A DNA stretch of 64,000 nucleotides from Mauremys mutica (GCF_020497125.1 NC_059073.1:21349225-21413224), one strand, 5' to 3'; shown: positions 33,590 through 44,032, counted from the stretch's first letter. Translations and numbers: made by a program. The notes: generated by a model from the sequence alone, not told the origin.

Positions 33590-35018
33590 AGAGTCAGACA
33601 AACAGGTATCAACCACTGAATTCTGTCATATTCCACATCTGCACTAGCCCCCCAGTACACTGACGTTATAGAACGACTTATTTTTAACAGTGATTATTGA
33701 AGAATTGGTTACACAACTCTCATGACAACTGATGGGATTTGTGTGGCTAATTTCCCGAGAACTCCATGGAAAATGCACATGCCTTAGTAGCTAAAAGAGA
33801 GAGAAAATATTTGCATGCTTCGAAGGTGAATGTAATCAGCATCTTCCAATCTGTGGTGTTTAAAGGATTTCAGTGTTTAGCACGCGGAGCAAAATAACTA
33901 TTCAGCAGCACTTCACAATAAGTGGCCAATCATTATTGGAACCCATGGGATTCACTGTGATAACATTAATCATGATGAATTGGTGTGGCGTCTGTGTGGC
34001 TGTAATATATGACTCCAGAAGAATTCCATTAGGATGCCGTTCAGTATTTTTTCAGAGCAGTTTATCTTTTTCTCTCTGGTAAGAGGGAACTTTTCTCAAT
34101 CACCTACGTGCAGGGTATTCATAACAACATTTTGCCTAGCAACTTGCTATGGCATATTAGTTGTGTTCTGCTTCTACTTCGGAGCAACTAATGGCCCTCC
34201 TCATGCAATGGCATTACTGAAAAAACTAAATCTACTCCTAGCAGAAATTAAATTCCTGAAATAATTCTAGAAGAGCTATTCCCTCAGTCAAAAGAAACCA
34301 GAAGGGAACTCACTCTGTTTTGATATGACTTTTTTCCATGCTTACCCGCTGCCATAAGATAAATCATTGTGGAAAGTTTGAGGGAAAATCCCTTCAGTGG
34401 TATTTGAGTTATGTGGCAAAGTGTTTGGGTTGTAAAAATATTATTGCCACGCTATGATAGCTCTGAACAACTGCACTTGTTCTGTTACAGCTCCCATACC
34501 CAGCGAGAACCCTGAACCTTGCCCTCTGAACCTTTGTTGTCAGTCAGTCTGGGTAGAGAGGACAAGAATCAAATGGACTTGGAGACTGAATTTTCCTCCC
34601 CTGCCTACCCGTGGCCTCTTCGCATCAGAACGGAGGCTTCCTAGTTGTACAATGTGGGCCAGGTCTGCTTTCATTGCCATTGCCCATACTGCATAGTACA
34701 TGTTGGGTGGATAAAGACCCAAATTGACCTGTGTGTGGCGGGCCAGCACACATACTGCACTGCTTCAATCCTACTTCAGCCTCATTTAGAGGGATTAAAT
34801 GTCGCATTGGCCCTCTGCTTACATGAGAATGTCACTCAGATAGAAGGCTTCAATTGCCACAGCTCTTAACTTAGCTTCTTTCACAAGCACTAAGTCAGCC
34901 GTGCCACAGCTGCCATCAGCAGGGTCACCCAGGCTAGATTTCCCTCAATATGAAAGAGCGGGGTCAGCTGGCAGGGTGTTCTCTGGGAGGACTTTGGAAT
35001 TTATTCCCCATCTTGGAA
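33590..35018. other. No recognised feature
   Basis: No repeat or exon recognised, although frames run through 34.45-34.87 kb on both strands. Confidence 0.4.
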
Positions 35019-35021
35019 CTG

Positions 35022-35564
35022 TGTAGGGTTGGGTGCGACTGTGGGTTCCCACAGTATGCGTTGTTTACAATGTCCTTCCCCTATTTGTAGCGCGTGAGGG
35101 ATTCTCCAACCAAAACAAAGCAGGAAAAAAAAAAGCCTTTTCTGTCTCTTTCTGATGGAGAGGGGAATCAGAGTAAAAGAGAAGAACGGCAAAGGTGGTC
35201 TGTCTCTTAAACAGTCTGTTGGGGCTTGGCTTATCGGCTGGTATAGTGTCTTTAATCAGGATGAGGGTCTGCTTCCAGCCCCTCCTCTTGGGTCACCCCA
35301 CTTTATACCTGGTCCCTGAAGTCTCAGGGGCAGTGGGGTCTGTGACTGTCTCCCTCTTGGCTGATCTGGCTCTGTGGTCAGCAGCCTCTGAGGTGCAGCG
35401 GTCTTCTTGTTCACTCCCCACCCCTTTCCTGTAGCAGGCTTTCCCTTTTTAAGCTTCCCCCTCCACACAGCACAATCCTTACAGGTGCACCTGATTAGTG
35501 CTGGCTGAGCCCAGAAGAGCTCGTTAGCCTTCTCGCTACTAGAGTGAAGGTGTGCCCTTTCACA
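35022..35564 (-). repeat. 3' LTR of the gypsy-type element
   Basis: On the minus strand it begins tgtgaaagggcacaccttca and ends ...ccctaca. It aligns with 37517-38254 through shared blocks such as 'ggtatagtgtctttaatcag', 'tgtctccctcttggctgatc' and 'tttccctttttaagcttcc'. It keeps about 86 bp (35154-35239) that the other LTR lacks. Confidence 0.85.
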
Positions 35565-35580
35565 TACCCCACCCCTCTAA
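35565..35580 (-). other. Polypurine tract
   Basis: Read on the minus strand, 'agaggggtgggg' followed by 'ta' lies immediately upstream of the 3' LTR start. This is the expected primer site for plus-strand synthesis in LTR retrotransposons, and it independently fixes the element's orientation and the LTR boundary. Confidence 0.75.
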
Positions 35581-35649
35581 TTAGAAAGTCAGTCGGGGGG
35601 CGGAGTGTCTCCATCGCCTATTTCCCATGAAAAGAAATAGACGTTAGCG

Positions 35650-36065
35650 TGGTTCTTTCCAGCCAGGTGTTGCACTCTGAACCTATAGGGCTGTACACAT
35701 TATATGAAGGTTCATGTCTTTCATGGGGTGAATCCAGTGTAGGGGAGCATGATCAAGGTGAAAAGGTTACCCAACAAGTATTACCTGAAGGAAGCTAAGG
35801 TCCATTTGATCACTAGTGCCTTCTTTGTCAATAATTGAGTAGGCCTTTTCTCTAGGGAATAGCTTCCTATTCAGGTATAGCATTGGATGGTCATCTCTTC
35901 TGAAGTCTTGTGAGACCACAGCCCCGAGTCCCATGTCTGAGGCGTCTGTGTGCAGTACAAATTCACAGGAAATAAAATTGGGGCTGAAGAGCACAGGTGC
36001 CCAGCATAGTCACCCTTTCAGATCACTAAAAGCTTCCTCACATTTCCCATCCCATCGGATCTTCT
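35650..36065 (-). pseudogene. RT connection plus RNase H remnant of gypsy pol
   Basis: In the translated minus strand, 'GKCEEAFSDLK' at about 36012-36050 is the connection segment that precedes RNase H in Ty3/gypsy pol. It is followed by an in-frame TGA (36010-36012) and then 'FVLHTDASDMGLGAVVSQ', which holds the first RNase H aspartate, and 'KLFPREKAYSIIDKE', which holds the conserved glutamate region. Further down, in shifted frames, come 'DHAPLHW' and 'VQHLAGKNHAN', the usual C-terminal RNase H signatures. The frame is broken by a stop, a deletion after 'IDKE' and frameshifts. Only about 80 bases separate the end of this remnant from the polypurine tract, so no integrase follows it here. 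Confidence 0.85.
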
Positions 36066-36399
36066 TCACATCCATCGGCCTATGATTATGGGGTAGATCA
36101 ACTTTTTTGGCAAGAGCTACTATTATCACTGCGGTATGTGTCCCCACTATCAGTTGTAAAAATTGGCTGGGGCACATTTTGACATCATCTTGTATACATT
36201 GCAGGGGGATTGTATTTTTAGGGGTGTTGTCATCTCCTACTATGGAGGCTTGAACCATCATCTGGCTGTAGCCAGAGTCCAAGAGTATTTGAACCCTCTT
36301 TCCTTGGACCATCACTGATACTTTCAATTTAGGTAAAGTCTTTTTCTGTGTTTGGGATTCTGCCATCCAACCCCGGGCATATTCACATTCCATAGGAGG
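36066..36399 (-). pseudogene. Aspartic protease remnant of gypsy pol
   Basis: The translated minus strand contains 'VQGKRVQILLDSGYSQMMV', in which LDSG is the catalytic aspartate motif of retroelement aspartic proteases (here with Y where C is common). It continues to 'VIIVALAKKVDLP', a typical C-terminal protease segment. This then runs, without a frame change, directly into the RT connection segment of the neighbouring RNase H remnant. The fingers, palm and thumb of reverse transcriptase, normally several hundred codons including the YxDD box, are absent. The join keeps the frame, so a clean deletion is more likely than gradual decay. Non-functional. Confidence 0.8.
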
Positions 36400-36441
36400 G
36401 CACTCCCTCTTCATGGGTCCTGTCTGCCCACAGGATTAGCA
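36400..36441 (-). pseudogene. Degenerate CCHC zinc knuckle of gag
   Basis: The 14-codon spacing C-x2-C-x4-H-x4-C can be followed on the minus strand: the first cysteine is at 36439-36441, the second is followed by GQTG, then proline stands where histidine is expected, then MKRE and the last cysteine at 36400-36402. A TAA stop sits directly after the first cysteine. It marks the nucleocapsid part of gag, just upstream of protease. Confidence 0.7.
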
Positions 36442-37470
36442 AGTTATTGGGCTGGTGTTTCCAGGATCTTTCCAAGGTGGGGGTGAACTTGGCTGTGGAG
36501 CAGTGCCTGGACCCCATTCTGTGAGTCCTACACCAGTTGTTTGAGGTACCTGGCTGTCCTACTGGCAGTGTTATGTCTGTGCCTGACGCCCCTTGGACTA
36601 CCCTGGTCTAAGGTGCGGTCTGACCATCTGGGGGGACTTCCTTGGGGGTTGGATCTTTCAGAGGGGTTGTTAGTGGTTTGGGTTCACCCTCCCAGGTTTC
36701 TCTCTGGTCTGTCCCCTGTGCCGCCAAAGTCTTGGGGGATTCTGCCTCTAGTGATCCTTTGACTTCTACAAAGTCCTCCATTAGCCATGCCACATCTGAT
36801 GCTGTGGTGCTGTTACACCCACTCCCTGCCTTTCATGGGTAATATCGTTATAAATTGTTCATTCACAATGGCCTTGGCCCTGATAGTTCTTCTGGGTGGA
36901 GCCACTTCCAGCAGCGTTCCCTCAACTGCTGCACTACTATTTGGGGTCTGGCCAGAAGGGTTAGCAGTGGGTTTCTTTGGAAATGTCCAAAAAGTCCAAA
37001 ATGGTGGATTTTACTTGTTTATAGTCCTTTGCTTGTTCCAAGGCCAGATTACAATAGGTTGCCGGGTCCAGACCCATCAAGGGGCCAAAATCAAAGCCCA
37101 CTGGAATGCTACTACCACCCTCTCAAATGTCATTTAAAAGGCCTAAGGATCATCATCTGGCCCCATCTTGGTTAGCTTCACTGGTACTGGTGGGGGAACC
37201 CCCTCTGTGGAAGCGTGACCTGGGGATGTAAACTGGCACAATCTGTTGTATCATTTATTTTTTAAACTCCTGCTTCTGGACCATCAGCTCCTTCAGCAGC
37301 TGTTGCTGTTACATGGTCCTAACTTGCTATTGGGTTGTCCACTGCTGCATCAATTCCTGCTGGAACTGCTGTTCCTGGGTAGCTTGTTGATGCTGCATCT
37401 CTGATAGCCACTTATACCACTGCTCTGTTTTTGTCTAGCACAGAGCTGCTGAAGTCTATCCCCTCCATGT
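36442..37470 (-). pseudogene. gag remnant: glutamine-rich N-terminus and SCAN-like capsid
   Basis: Near 37330-37400 the minus strand reads 'QQATQEQQFQQELMQQW', a glutamine-rich stretch usual at the start of such gags. At about 37010-37190 come 'VPVKLTKMGPDDDP', then '..TFERV...' and, in another frame, 'LALEQAKDYKQVKSTILD'. This order (DxxAF, FExxA, W, then DYxxVKxAIL) is the capsid pattern of gypsy elements from which the vertebrate SCAN domain is thought to derive. Several stops and at least one frameshift interrupt it. The plus-strand frames at 36541-37175 are shadows of this remnant. Confidence 0.75.
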
Positions 37471-37684
37471 CTTTCTTTTTAACCCCTTGTATCAAGCGTA
37501 GTTATGCCCACATTCTTGTAGGGGGATTGGGAGCTCCCCTGAGTCCTCACCAAACCATGATTTGAGTTGTTTACAACATCCTTCCCCCGTTTGTAACATG
37601 AGGGGTTCTCAACCCTCCCCAAGTCCCCCCCCAAAACAACAACAAAATAAAACAAAAAATAGTCCTTTTCTTTCTTTCTTTCCC

Positions 37685-37934
37685 TTCAACTGTTGAAAAT
37701 GGGCCATCCTGATTATCACTACAAAACTTTTTTTCCTCCTGCTAATAATAGCCCACCTTATTTGATTAGTCTCGTTATAGTTGGTATGGCAACACCCATT
37801 TTTTCATGTTCTCTGTGTATATATATCATCCTACTGTATTTTCCACAGCATGCATCTGATGAAGTGGGTTTTAGCCCACGACAGCTTATGTTCAAATAAA
37901 TTTGTTAGTCTCTAAGGTGCCACAAGTACTTCTC
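37685..37934 (+). mobile_element. Penelope-like 3' terminal fragment inside the gypsy 5' LTR
   Basis: It reads 'gaaaatgggccatcctgatt', 'ggtatggcaacacccatttt' and 'ctgatgaagtgggttttagc', and ends '...gttagtctctaaggtgccac' 'aagtacttct'. The ending matches the right arms of the elements at 46574 and 51280 (gttagtctataaggtgccac). The order is that of a turtle Penelope-like element terminus as I remember it. It lies on the plus strand, opposite to the gypsy element, and is younger than it. Confidence 0.65.
37856..37893 (+). ncRNA. Hammerhead-ribozyme-like core in the Penelope-like terminus
   Basis: CTGATGA (37856-37862) is followed by one extra A, a 5-bp helix gtggg/cccac (37864-37868 with 37875-37879), then GACA in place of the invariant GAAA (37880-37883), and a very short gc...tg stem with loop 'ttat'. 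Penelope-like elements are known to carry type I hammerhead motifs with a minimal stem III. The GAAA-to-GACA change suggests this copy is inactive, and stem I pairing is not clear. Confidence 0.45.
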
Positions 37935-38259
37935 AGATGGTATAGTGTCTTTAATCAGGATTAGGGTCTGACCTGTCTTGGGTCACCTCACTTTTATATC
38001 TGGTCTGTGAAGCCTCAGGCGTGGTGAGGTCGGCAACTGTCTCCCTCTTGGCTGATCTGTCTCTGTGATCAGCAGTCTCTGAGGTACAGCAGTCTTCTTC
38101 CTGTTCACCACCTCTTTCTGTGGCAGCCTTTCCCTTTTTAAGCTTCCTCCCTTCAGGCAGAGCAAGCATTACAGGTGCACCTGATTCCAGCTGGCTGAGC
38201 CCAGGAGAGCCCGTTAGTCTCCTCTCTACTAGAGTGAGGGTGTGCCCCTTCACAGGCCC

Positions 38260-39405
38260 TACCACCCATTTGAGTCATGTTGCAAGACATTGGTTTGAGA
38301 GGGATTTTGGAAAGGACTGAAGGTATGCTTCCCACAATGAAGGGAGTCTCTGTAAGTGGCTGGCTAGCTGAGTTCCTGTTGAAATGATTAATGCACATGG
38401 TGTTCTATTGTATTCTTAATGATATGTTAGTGTGTCCAGACCCCTTGAACGATGTTTTTAACATTATTTTAAATCAAAATGAATAAATAAATGGAAGCTG
38501 AAGAGAACAAAGAGAAAAATCCATTTCTTATGTTTTTTCTATTTAAAAAGAAATTAGCTCTGAAGGGGCCCCACGCCTTCACAACGAACCAACCCTGAAA
38601 TGTCATTATGTAACTCTGAGAGCTCTTCTAATCAGTTGACCTCTGGATGGGTGGGCACAGCAAACTGGGAGCCAGAGTCCCCTGTACCTAAAGTTTCTCC
38701 AACTTCCTGTTCTAGGAATTAACCACAAGAGACTTAGAGAAACTCCTGTGGTTACTAACAGAAGAAACAAGTTCCCTCCAATCTCCCACTGCACCTTGTC
38801 ACTTGTGGTTTGTGGGAATTACACGACTACTCTTATCCAAGACAGTCAGAAACCAGATCGCTTGCACACAGCAGTATTGTGAATTAAGCATCTAGACAAC
38901 AGAGTGGATGCTGTAAGGCTGGATGCATAGTGGCTCGAGTTTGCGGGAAATTGCTCAAATATTTCCACAAAGAAAACCGTTATGTTATGAAAGCTACCTG
39001 AGCTAAATCACAGCCGCTCTGTGGGAATGAAACAAGGTTTTGCTACAGATTTTTTTGGGTCTTCACCAACTTGTGAGACAGTTTGTGGTTCAAATGCTTT
39101 TGACAAAAGGTCTCTTTGCCTTCTTCCATATTACACCTTCAGCATGTAACTCATCCATAAGGCCACTAGCCTCTGCTGTTTAAATCCCTCCTCAATACCC
39201 CCCACCCTGCTGCAATGACTATAAGAAATACGCCAATTAGTGGCTGCTAGGTTGACAGGCACATGGGGATCGTTAACACTTTATCTATTTATAAACTTAA
39301 TAAAAGGCAGTACTGCCAGCTACACCTACAATAATAAATGCATATATGGTTATAAAATTGTGTATATGTGATTCAATCCCTCTCTCCCTACCCTTCAGAG
39401 CTCAC
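38260..39405. other. No recognised feature
   Basis: Flanking DNA of the gypsy element. Nothing recognised. Confidence 0.4.
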
Positions 39406-39409
39406 TCAT

Positions 39410-39530
39410 TAGCGTTGTAAGCTTATTAGGGCATGGATTGGGTCTTTGTATGTGTTTCTACAGTGCCCAGCACAATGGCACACTGATTTTGGCTGGGCCC
39501 TCTGGTTGCTATCACAATACAGGTCACAAA
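39410..39530 (+). repeat. L2/MIR-type tail
   Basis: 'gttgtaagcttattagggca', 'tacagtgcccagcacaatgg' and 'ctctggttgctatcacaata'. Tail only; no CORE body. Confidence 0.7.
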
Positions 39531-39534
39531 TAGT

Positions 39535-40480
39535 AGGTGAACTCCTGGCCGCACTGAGTTTTGCCGTTGACGTCAATAGCAATAGGATTTCACCACATAC
39601 TCCTCTGGACACTTTTTCACCATCTTGTTTTTTTTGGCCACTTAATCTGTGGATTTGACTTCTTCACTTAGCTGAATTATTTGACACCAGGCCAGAACTG
39701 CCTGTGCAGAACCACACACATACTTCTCCCCGCCTTAAAAATGTGGAATCCATTTGGGTTATGCAGACCCTTGCTTTAAGTGTATCTTAGATTCTTTTTG
39801 GCTCTGTTTCCCTGAGACATTTTGTGCATTAGCTTCTCTATATAATGCCAGACCTCAGGCCTTGGAAACCACCCTTATCTTCAAGAGGTACCTGAAGACT
39901 CTGGGGTCATTTATGTCATCACATCTCTTCCATTGCATCAGCAGTTCTTCCTTGCAACTTCTTAGCTGCTCTGTGGTGTGTCATCCTGAGGGATTACACC
40001 ATCCTTTAATTGATATTTTTTCCCTGGCTCTTTGTTACTCTACAGTTATGCTGAACAGTTCCATCAAAGAAATAACCACAGTTGTTGCCTACTTAATGAA
40101 TTACATAATGTAATGAGTTTTCAGGGCAAGAGTGAGAAAGAAGCTTGAAGTTGATGTAATGGTCAGGCAAGCGGCTTGATATGGAGCTTCATTTGCTTTG
40201 TTTCTCAGACGAGGAGCGGCAGAGCTGCCAGTTCCTTTTACGCACCATGCAGGTTAATGGCTCCAGTGGCAATCAAGTGTTCACAGTTGGTTTTTGTTTG
40301 TCTTGTTCTCATTACAAATGCCATGTTGCCCATTTCTGTGAAGTCTGGGTTTCCAGATAACGATCCAGTTCCAGAGGCAGGCAAGGGTTTTGCTTTTTGG
40401 AAGGGATTGATTAAATAAAAAATTGTGTGTATGTGTGGGGGGCGGGTAGAGTATTACCCGAAGGTACAGCTTTCTGTGTT
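39535..40480. other. No recognised feature
   Basis: A 119-codon frame at 39754-40113 has no recognisable domain, and I do not call it a gene. Confidence 0.4.
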
Positions 40481-40485
40481 TCTTT

Positions 40486-40593
40486 GGGCCAGATTTTTAA
40501 AGGCATTTAGGTGTCAAAAGATACAGATTGAAAAGTCCATGGGGTGCACTATTTGTATCCTTAGCCACCTAAATGCCTTTAAAAACCTGTCCC
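40486..40593. repeat. Imperfect 108-bp palindrome
   Basis: 'ccagatttttaaaggcattt' 'aggtg' on the left pairs with 'cacctaaatgcctttaaaaa' 'cctg' on the right, with about 50 bp between. Likely a small fold-back repeat. Confidence 0.7.
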
Positions 40594-40660
40594 TTTCTGT
40601 TAATGCCCAATGATTCTCAGGACACACACCCATGAGTGGGTGGAAGAGTTCAGGTCTTAC

Positions 40661-40933
40661 AGGGTATGTCCATGCTGAATTAAAAGACCCGCAGCTGGCC
40701 CAGGTCAGCTGACTTGGGCTTGTGGGACTTGGACTGCAGGGCTAAAAATCGTTGTGCGGACATTTGGGCTTGGACTTGAGCCCTCCCCCCTCGCAGGCTT
40801 CCAGAGCCTGGGCGCCAGCCCGAGCCCAAATATCGCCACAGCAGTTTTACAGTCCTGCAGCCCAGGTCCCAGAAGCCTGAGTCAAAAGACCTGGGCCAGC
40901 CACGGGTGTTTAATTGCTGTGTAGACGTACCCT
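40661..40933. mobile_element. MITE with agggtatgtc / gacgtaccct ends
   Basis: The left end is agggtatgtccatgctgaat. The right end, read inward, is agggtacgtctacacagcaa. The interior is GC-rich with self-complementary blocks ('cagctggcccaggtcagctg', 'gggcttggacttgagccc', 'cctgggccagccacgg'). It is 273 bp long. A TSD is not certain. Same family as 26979-27233. Confidence 0.7.
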
Positions 40934-41454
40934 CTGTCTACTAAGCACCAGGACTACTACTGGCGTTCGCCACTACAACAGGCCTGGGGCAGACAAAGCC
41001 ATAGTGTTTCCCTCCTCTGAATTGGCCAGCTGAGGATGTCAGCCATGAAGAGGCGTGTACACTGAGCCCCATTAAGTGGGGTGAAGCAGCAGGCACGTGC
41101 ATGCCAGCGTGGTCTGTGACTTTCTGCCTCACACAGCTCCCAGTGGGGTGATGCAACTGTCCCCTGTCACCAGTGTGAGTCAGTGCCTTACAGGCACACT
41201 GTGTCCTCTACTGTTTTCATGAAGTGTGGTGAATTTGTGCTTTGTTCTTGGATTTGGCAGAAGTGGGTAAACTTGTGAAATCTTCAGTGACATGCCTGTT
41301 TTCTGCCCTCAGATTTGCCAGAGGAATGTAACTGGTTACTACTGAACCAACCTTGATGTGGGGGGAGGTCCAAGTTCAGAATTCAGATATGGATCTGAAT
41401 TTTGAAAATGGCTCTTACCTTTATAATGGACTAAACCCAAGGGTCTAACTAAAC

Positions 41455-42023
41455 ACATTGAAAAGGGCAACTAAAATGATTAGGGGTTTGGAGAGGGTCC
41501 CATATGAGGAAAGATTAAAGAGGCTAGGACTCTTCAGCTTGGAAAAGAGGAGACTAAGGGGGGATATGATTGAGGCATATAAAATCATGAGTGATGTTGA
41601 GAAAGTGGATAAGGAAAAGTTATTTACTTATTCCCGTAATACAAGAACTAGGGGTCACCAAATGAAATTAATGGGCAGCAGGTTTAAAACAAATAAAAGG
41701 AAGTTCTTCTTCACGCAGTGCACAGTCAACTTGTGGAACTCCTTACCTGAGGAGGTTGTGAAGGCTAGGACTATAACAGGGTTTAAAAGAGAACTGGATA
41801 AATTCATGGTGGTTAAGTCCATAAATGGCTATTAGCCAGGATGGGTAAAGAATGGTGTCTCTAGCCTCTGTTCATCGGAGGATGGAGATGGATGGCAGGA
41901 GAGAGATCACTTGATCATTGCCTGTTAGGTTCACTCCCTCTGGGGCACCTGGCATTGGCCACTGTCGGTAGACAGATACTGGGCTAGATTGACCTTTGGT
42001 ACGGCCGTTCTTATGTTCTTATG
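41455..42023 (+). mobile_element. CR1 LINE, 5'-truncated, with 3' UTR and tail
   Basis: The last part of CR1 ORF2 (open for 125 codons) is followed by a 3' UTR with 'agccaggatgggtaaagaat', 'ttcactccctctggggcacc', 'agacagatactgggctagat' and 'tgacctttggtac'. It ends in two copies of ttcttatg (42008-42023), the short direct repeats typical of CR1 3' ends. It is truncated at the 5' side like most CR1 copies, and no TSD is visible. It is the best-preserved LINE in the window. Confidence 0.9.
41458..41835 (+). pseudogene. C-terminal fragment of CR1 ORF2 (reverse transcriptase tail)
   Basis: The frame encodes '[20 protein letters not shown]', then '[20 protein letters not shown]', '[10 protein letters not shown]', '[20 protein letters not shown]' and '[13 protein letters not shown]'. 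This is the domain that follows the RT thumb in CR1-clade ORF2 proteins. It lacks the endonuclease and the RT catalytic core. The frame has no ATG at its start (it opens with TTG) and simply begins at the truncation point, so I do not regard it as an expressed gene. It is intact over 125 codons, which suggests a fairly recent insertion compared with the other CR1 pieces here. Confidence 0.88.
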
Positions 42024-42024
42024 A

Positions 42025-44030
42025 GCTTGAGGGTACTGAAAACTCAGATCCAGAGCTGAATGTTGCAGCTTACACCATCTTTGGCTTTAATGTAACAAGC
42101 AACCAGGCTTAGGGGAAGTGTAGACTTTTGAATGGGACATTTTAAATGACATGCACATCCAAATTAGAGACATGTGAAAGGGGAACTGTTGTGATTATTG
42201 CCCTTCTGATAGTGTTTACTTCCCAAATGGGAAGAAGAGAATGTTTGTTTGGGAGTTCTCGCCATTTACTAGAACAGCAAGAACAAAAGTCTTTAGTCTT
42301 TTTATGGTGTTCAGCTGTAGTCGTTCAGCTTTTCTTCAGACAGTGCCTGATCCAAAGCCCATGGATGTCAATGGAAAGACACCCATTTACTTTGGTTAGA
42401 CTTTCAGGCACTACAACAATAAAGGCCCTCCTGGATAGATATATGGACTTACTGTTTCTCTGCTGGTGCTGCTGCTGCTGCTACCTGAACTATTTTAGCA
42501 GTACCGAGGGTGGTTAATGAACTATTTTTATGGTCATTATGTGGGCCCATAGTGCCAATTAGCACATTCTCACATGTGTGAGCACTTGGAGGGGCAGAGG
42601 AGGCTAGAAATGTTTTAGGTGAGGCATCTGTCCAACTCCATAGAGTCATACATTGTTTTCACTAGTCTACAGGCCAGATTCTCTGCTACTGTCAATTGGC
42701 ACATCTCCATTGACGTCAGTGCAGCCATGCCATTTGCCACCAGCAGAGCACTTGGCCCTACATGTTGGAAAATCCCAACATTCCAGGTTATGTGTATCTT
42801 GCTAGAGTGATTTATTTTGTCTGCAATAGAGCTGTTCAAGAGATTTGGAGTGGCCGGTTCTGACTGCCAAGTGCGTTGGTTTTCAGGTGGATTTGGGAGT
42901 GCAACTCAAAGAATAAACACGGGGAGCCTCTCCAAACCCACAGCTATTTTTACCTTTCAGGGAGCTGGCGTAGGACAGTGCTGTAGCTCCAATGAAGTCA
43001 AGTGGGTTTACGGTAGCCTGGGGTGGGTGTTAACCCCAGACCCAGAGAGCTGCAACCGTGTCCTTTGTGAATCCCCCTAATCTGTGCCCAGTGGTTGAAG
43101 GAAGCCGTTAAGAAAAATTAACCCTTCTGAGAAGGGAATGTAACAAACAACTGTTCAACAGAAGCTAGAATAACAACAGAGTTTGTGTCTCTCGGGTATT
43201 TATTATAACTCCTTCCAAAATGTATAGGTCCAAGAAGCTTTCATCACTAATCGATCTACAAAATGAAAAGCAAAAAATAACATTTTGCACCATTCTGAGA
43301 CTAGACTCTGAACATCAGGTGTATTCCACATCTGCATTGCATTGCCCATCCAATCCAGCGTGAAGGAGGGAGTTTACTCTGCACTGAACAGCACCTAGCA
43401 TGTTGACAGAGCTCAGTGAGTAATGAATAATAAGATATGCTGTGTGCAGAGGGCAATCTTAAAAAGCTGCATTTATCAATTTAGCCGTGTAAAAGTTTAT
43501 TATATTTGCAGAAATCCCATGTTCTATGTACAGGGACTATCACAGATACCAGCTAATGGTAAAAGACAAGCTTCTTAGACTGTCCACTGTAAAGTAATCC
43601 TTCTTACTTATATAAATATGAGAACAGATTCTGGGATGTTATGATTTCAAATTATGTCAGTTTATTTTTTTTGGTTTTCATCATAATAGAAATTACTTCA
43701 TGCTATATCACTGCCTTTCCCTCTCAGAACCCCGGTCAAAACATGGTGTGTGACTCTCCAGTAGAAGCCAACTCAGTTCTGCTCTTTTTCAGCATTTTAT
43801 TGCCATTTCTGACCCTTTGTTTAGCTTCTCTTTCTGCTGCCTCTGTACAAGTTACTGCGGAGGGCAGTGCCATTTGTTATGGACAGCCAAAAGACATGGA
43901 CACTACAGCCTTCTCTGCAGGAGTCTTCCGTCCAGTGTCACTCACTGCAGCTGGGTAGGATTTCCTTGAGATGGTGTAAAAGGTAAACATGAGATCAATG
44001 GGCTTTAGCACATGATTGATGGGATCATGT
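42025..44030. other. No recognised feature apart from small palindromic-repeat copies
   Basis: Copies of the cattgac-centred family occur near 42340-42400 and 42668-42765. A short CTG tract lies at 42461-42482. No gene-like structure. Confidence 0.4.
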
Positions 44031-44032
44031 TT

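Larger units (their letters stand above)
35022..38254 (-). mobile_element. Decayed Ty3/gypsy-type LTR retrotransposon carrying a Penelope-like insertion
   Basis: Two alignable long repeats in direct orientation bracket remnants of gag, protease and RNase H on the minus strand, in the order 5' LTR, gag, zinc knuckle, protease, RNase H, polypurine tract, 3' LTR. The outer and inner ends follow the TG...CA rule. The reverse transcriptase core is missing, and no integrase is visible between RNase H and the polypurine tract. Stops and frameshifts are present throughout, so it is not functional. I find no convincing 4-6-bp target duplication at 35022 and 38254. The LTRs differ by many substitutions and indels, so the insertion is old. 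Confidence 0.85.
37517..38254 (-). repeat. 5' LTR of the gypsy-type element, interrupted
   Basis: On the minus strand it starts tgtgaaggggcacaccctca and ends ...cctaca at 37517. It matches the 3' LTR in blocks on both sides of an unrelated 250-bp segment (37685-37934). Where the 3' LTR keeps 86 bp (35154-35239), this copy has the insert instead, so the insertion was accompanied or followed by a loss of LTR sequence. Confidence 0.85.

Noticed and set aside
36541..37175. Plus-strand frames of 66-116 codons
   Set aside because: They are antisense to the gypsy gag remnant, which is recognisable on the minus strand.
35022..38254. Endogenous retrovirus
   Set aside because: No envelope remnant is seen, and the protease, RNase H and capsid motifs fit Ty3/gypsy better than Retroviridae.
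42461..42482. CTG repeat as a possible coding or expansion repeat
   Set aside because: It is only a few units long and interrupted, with no gene context.
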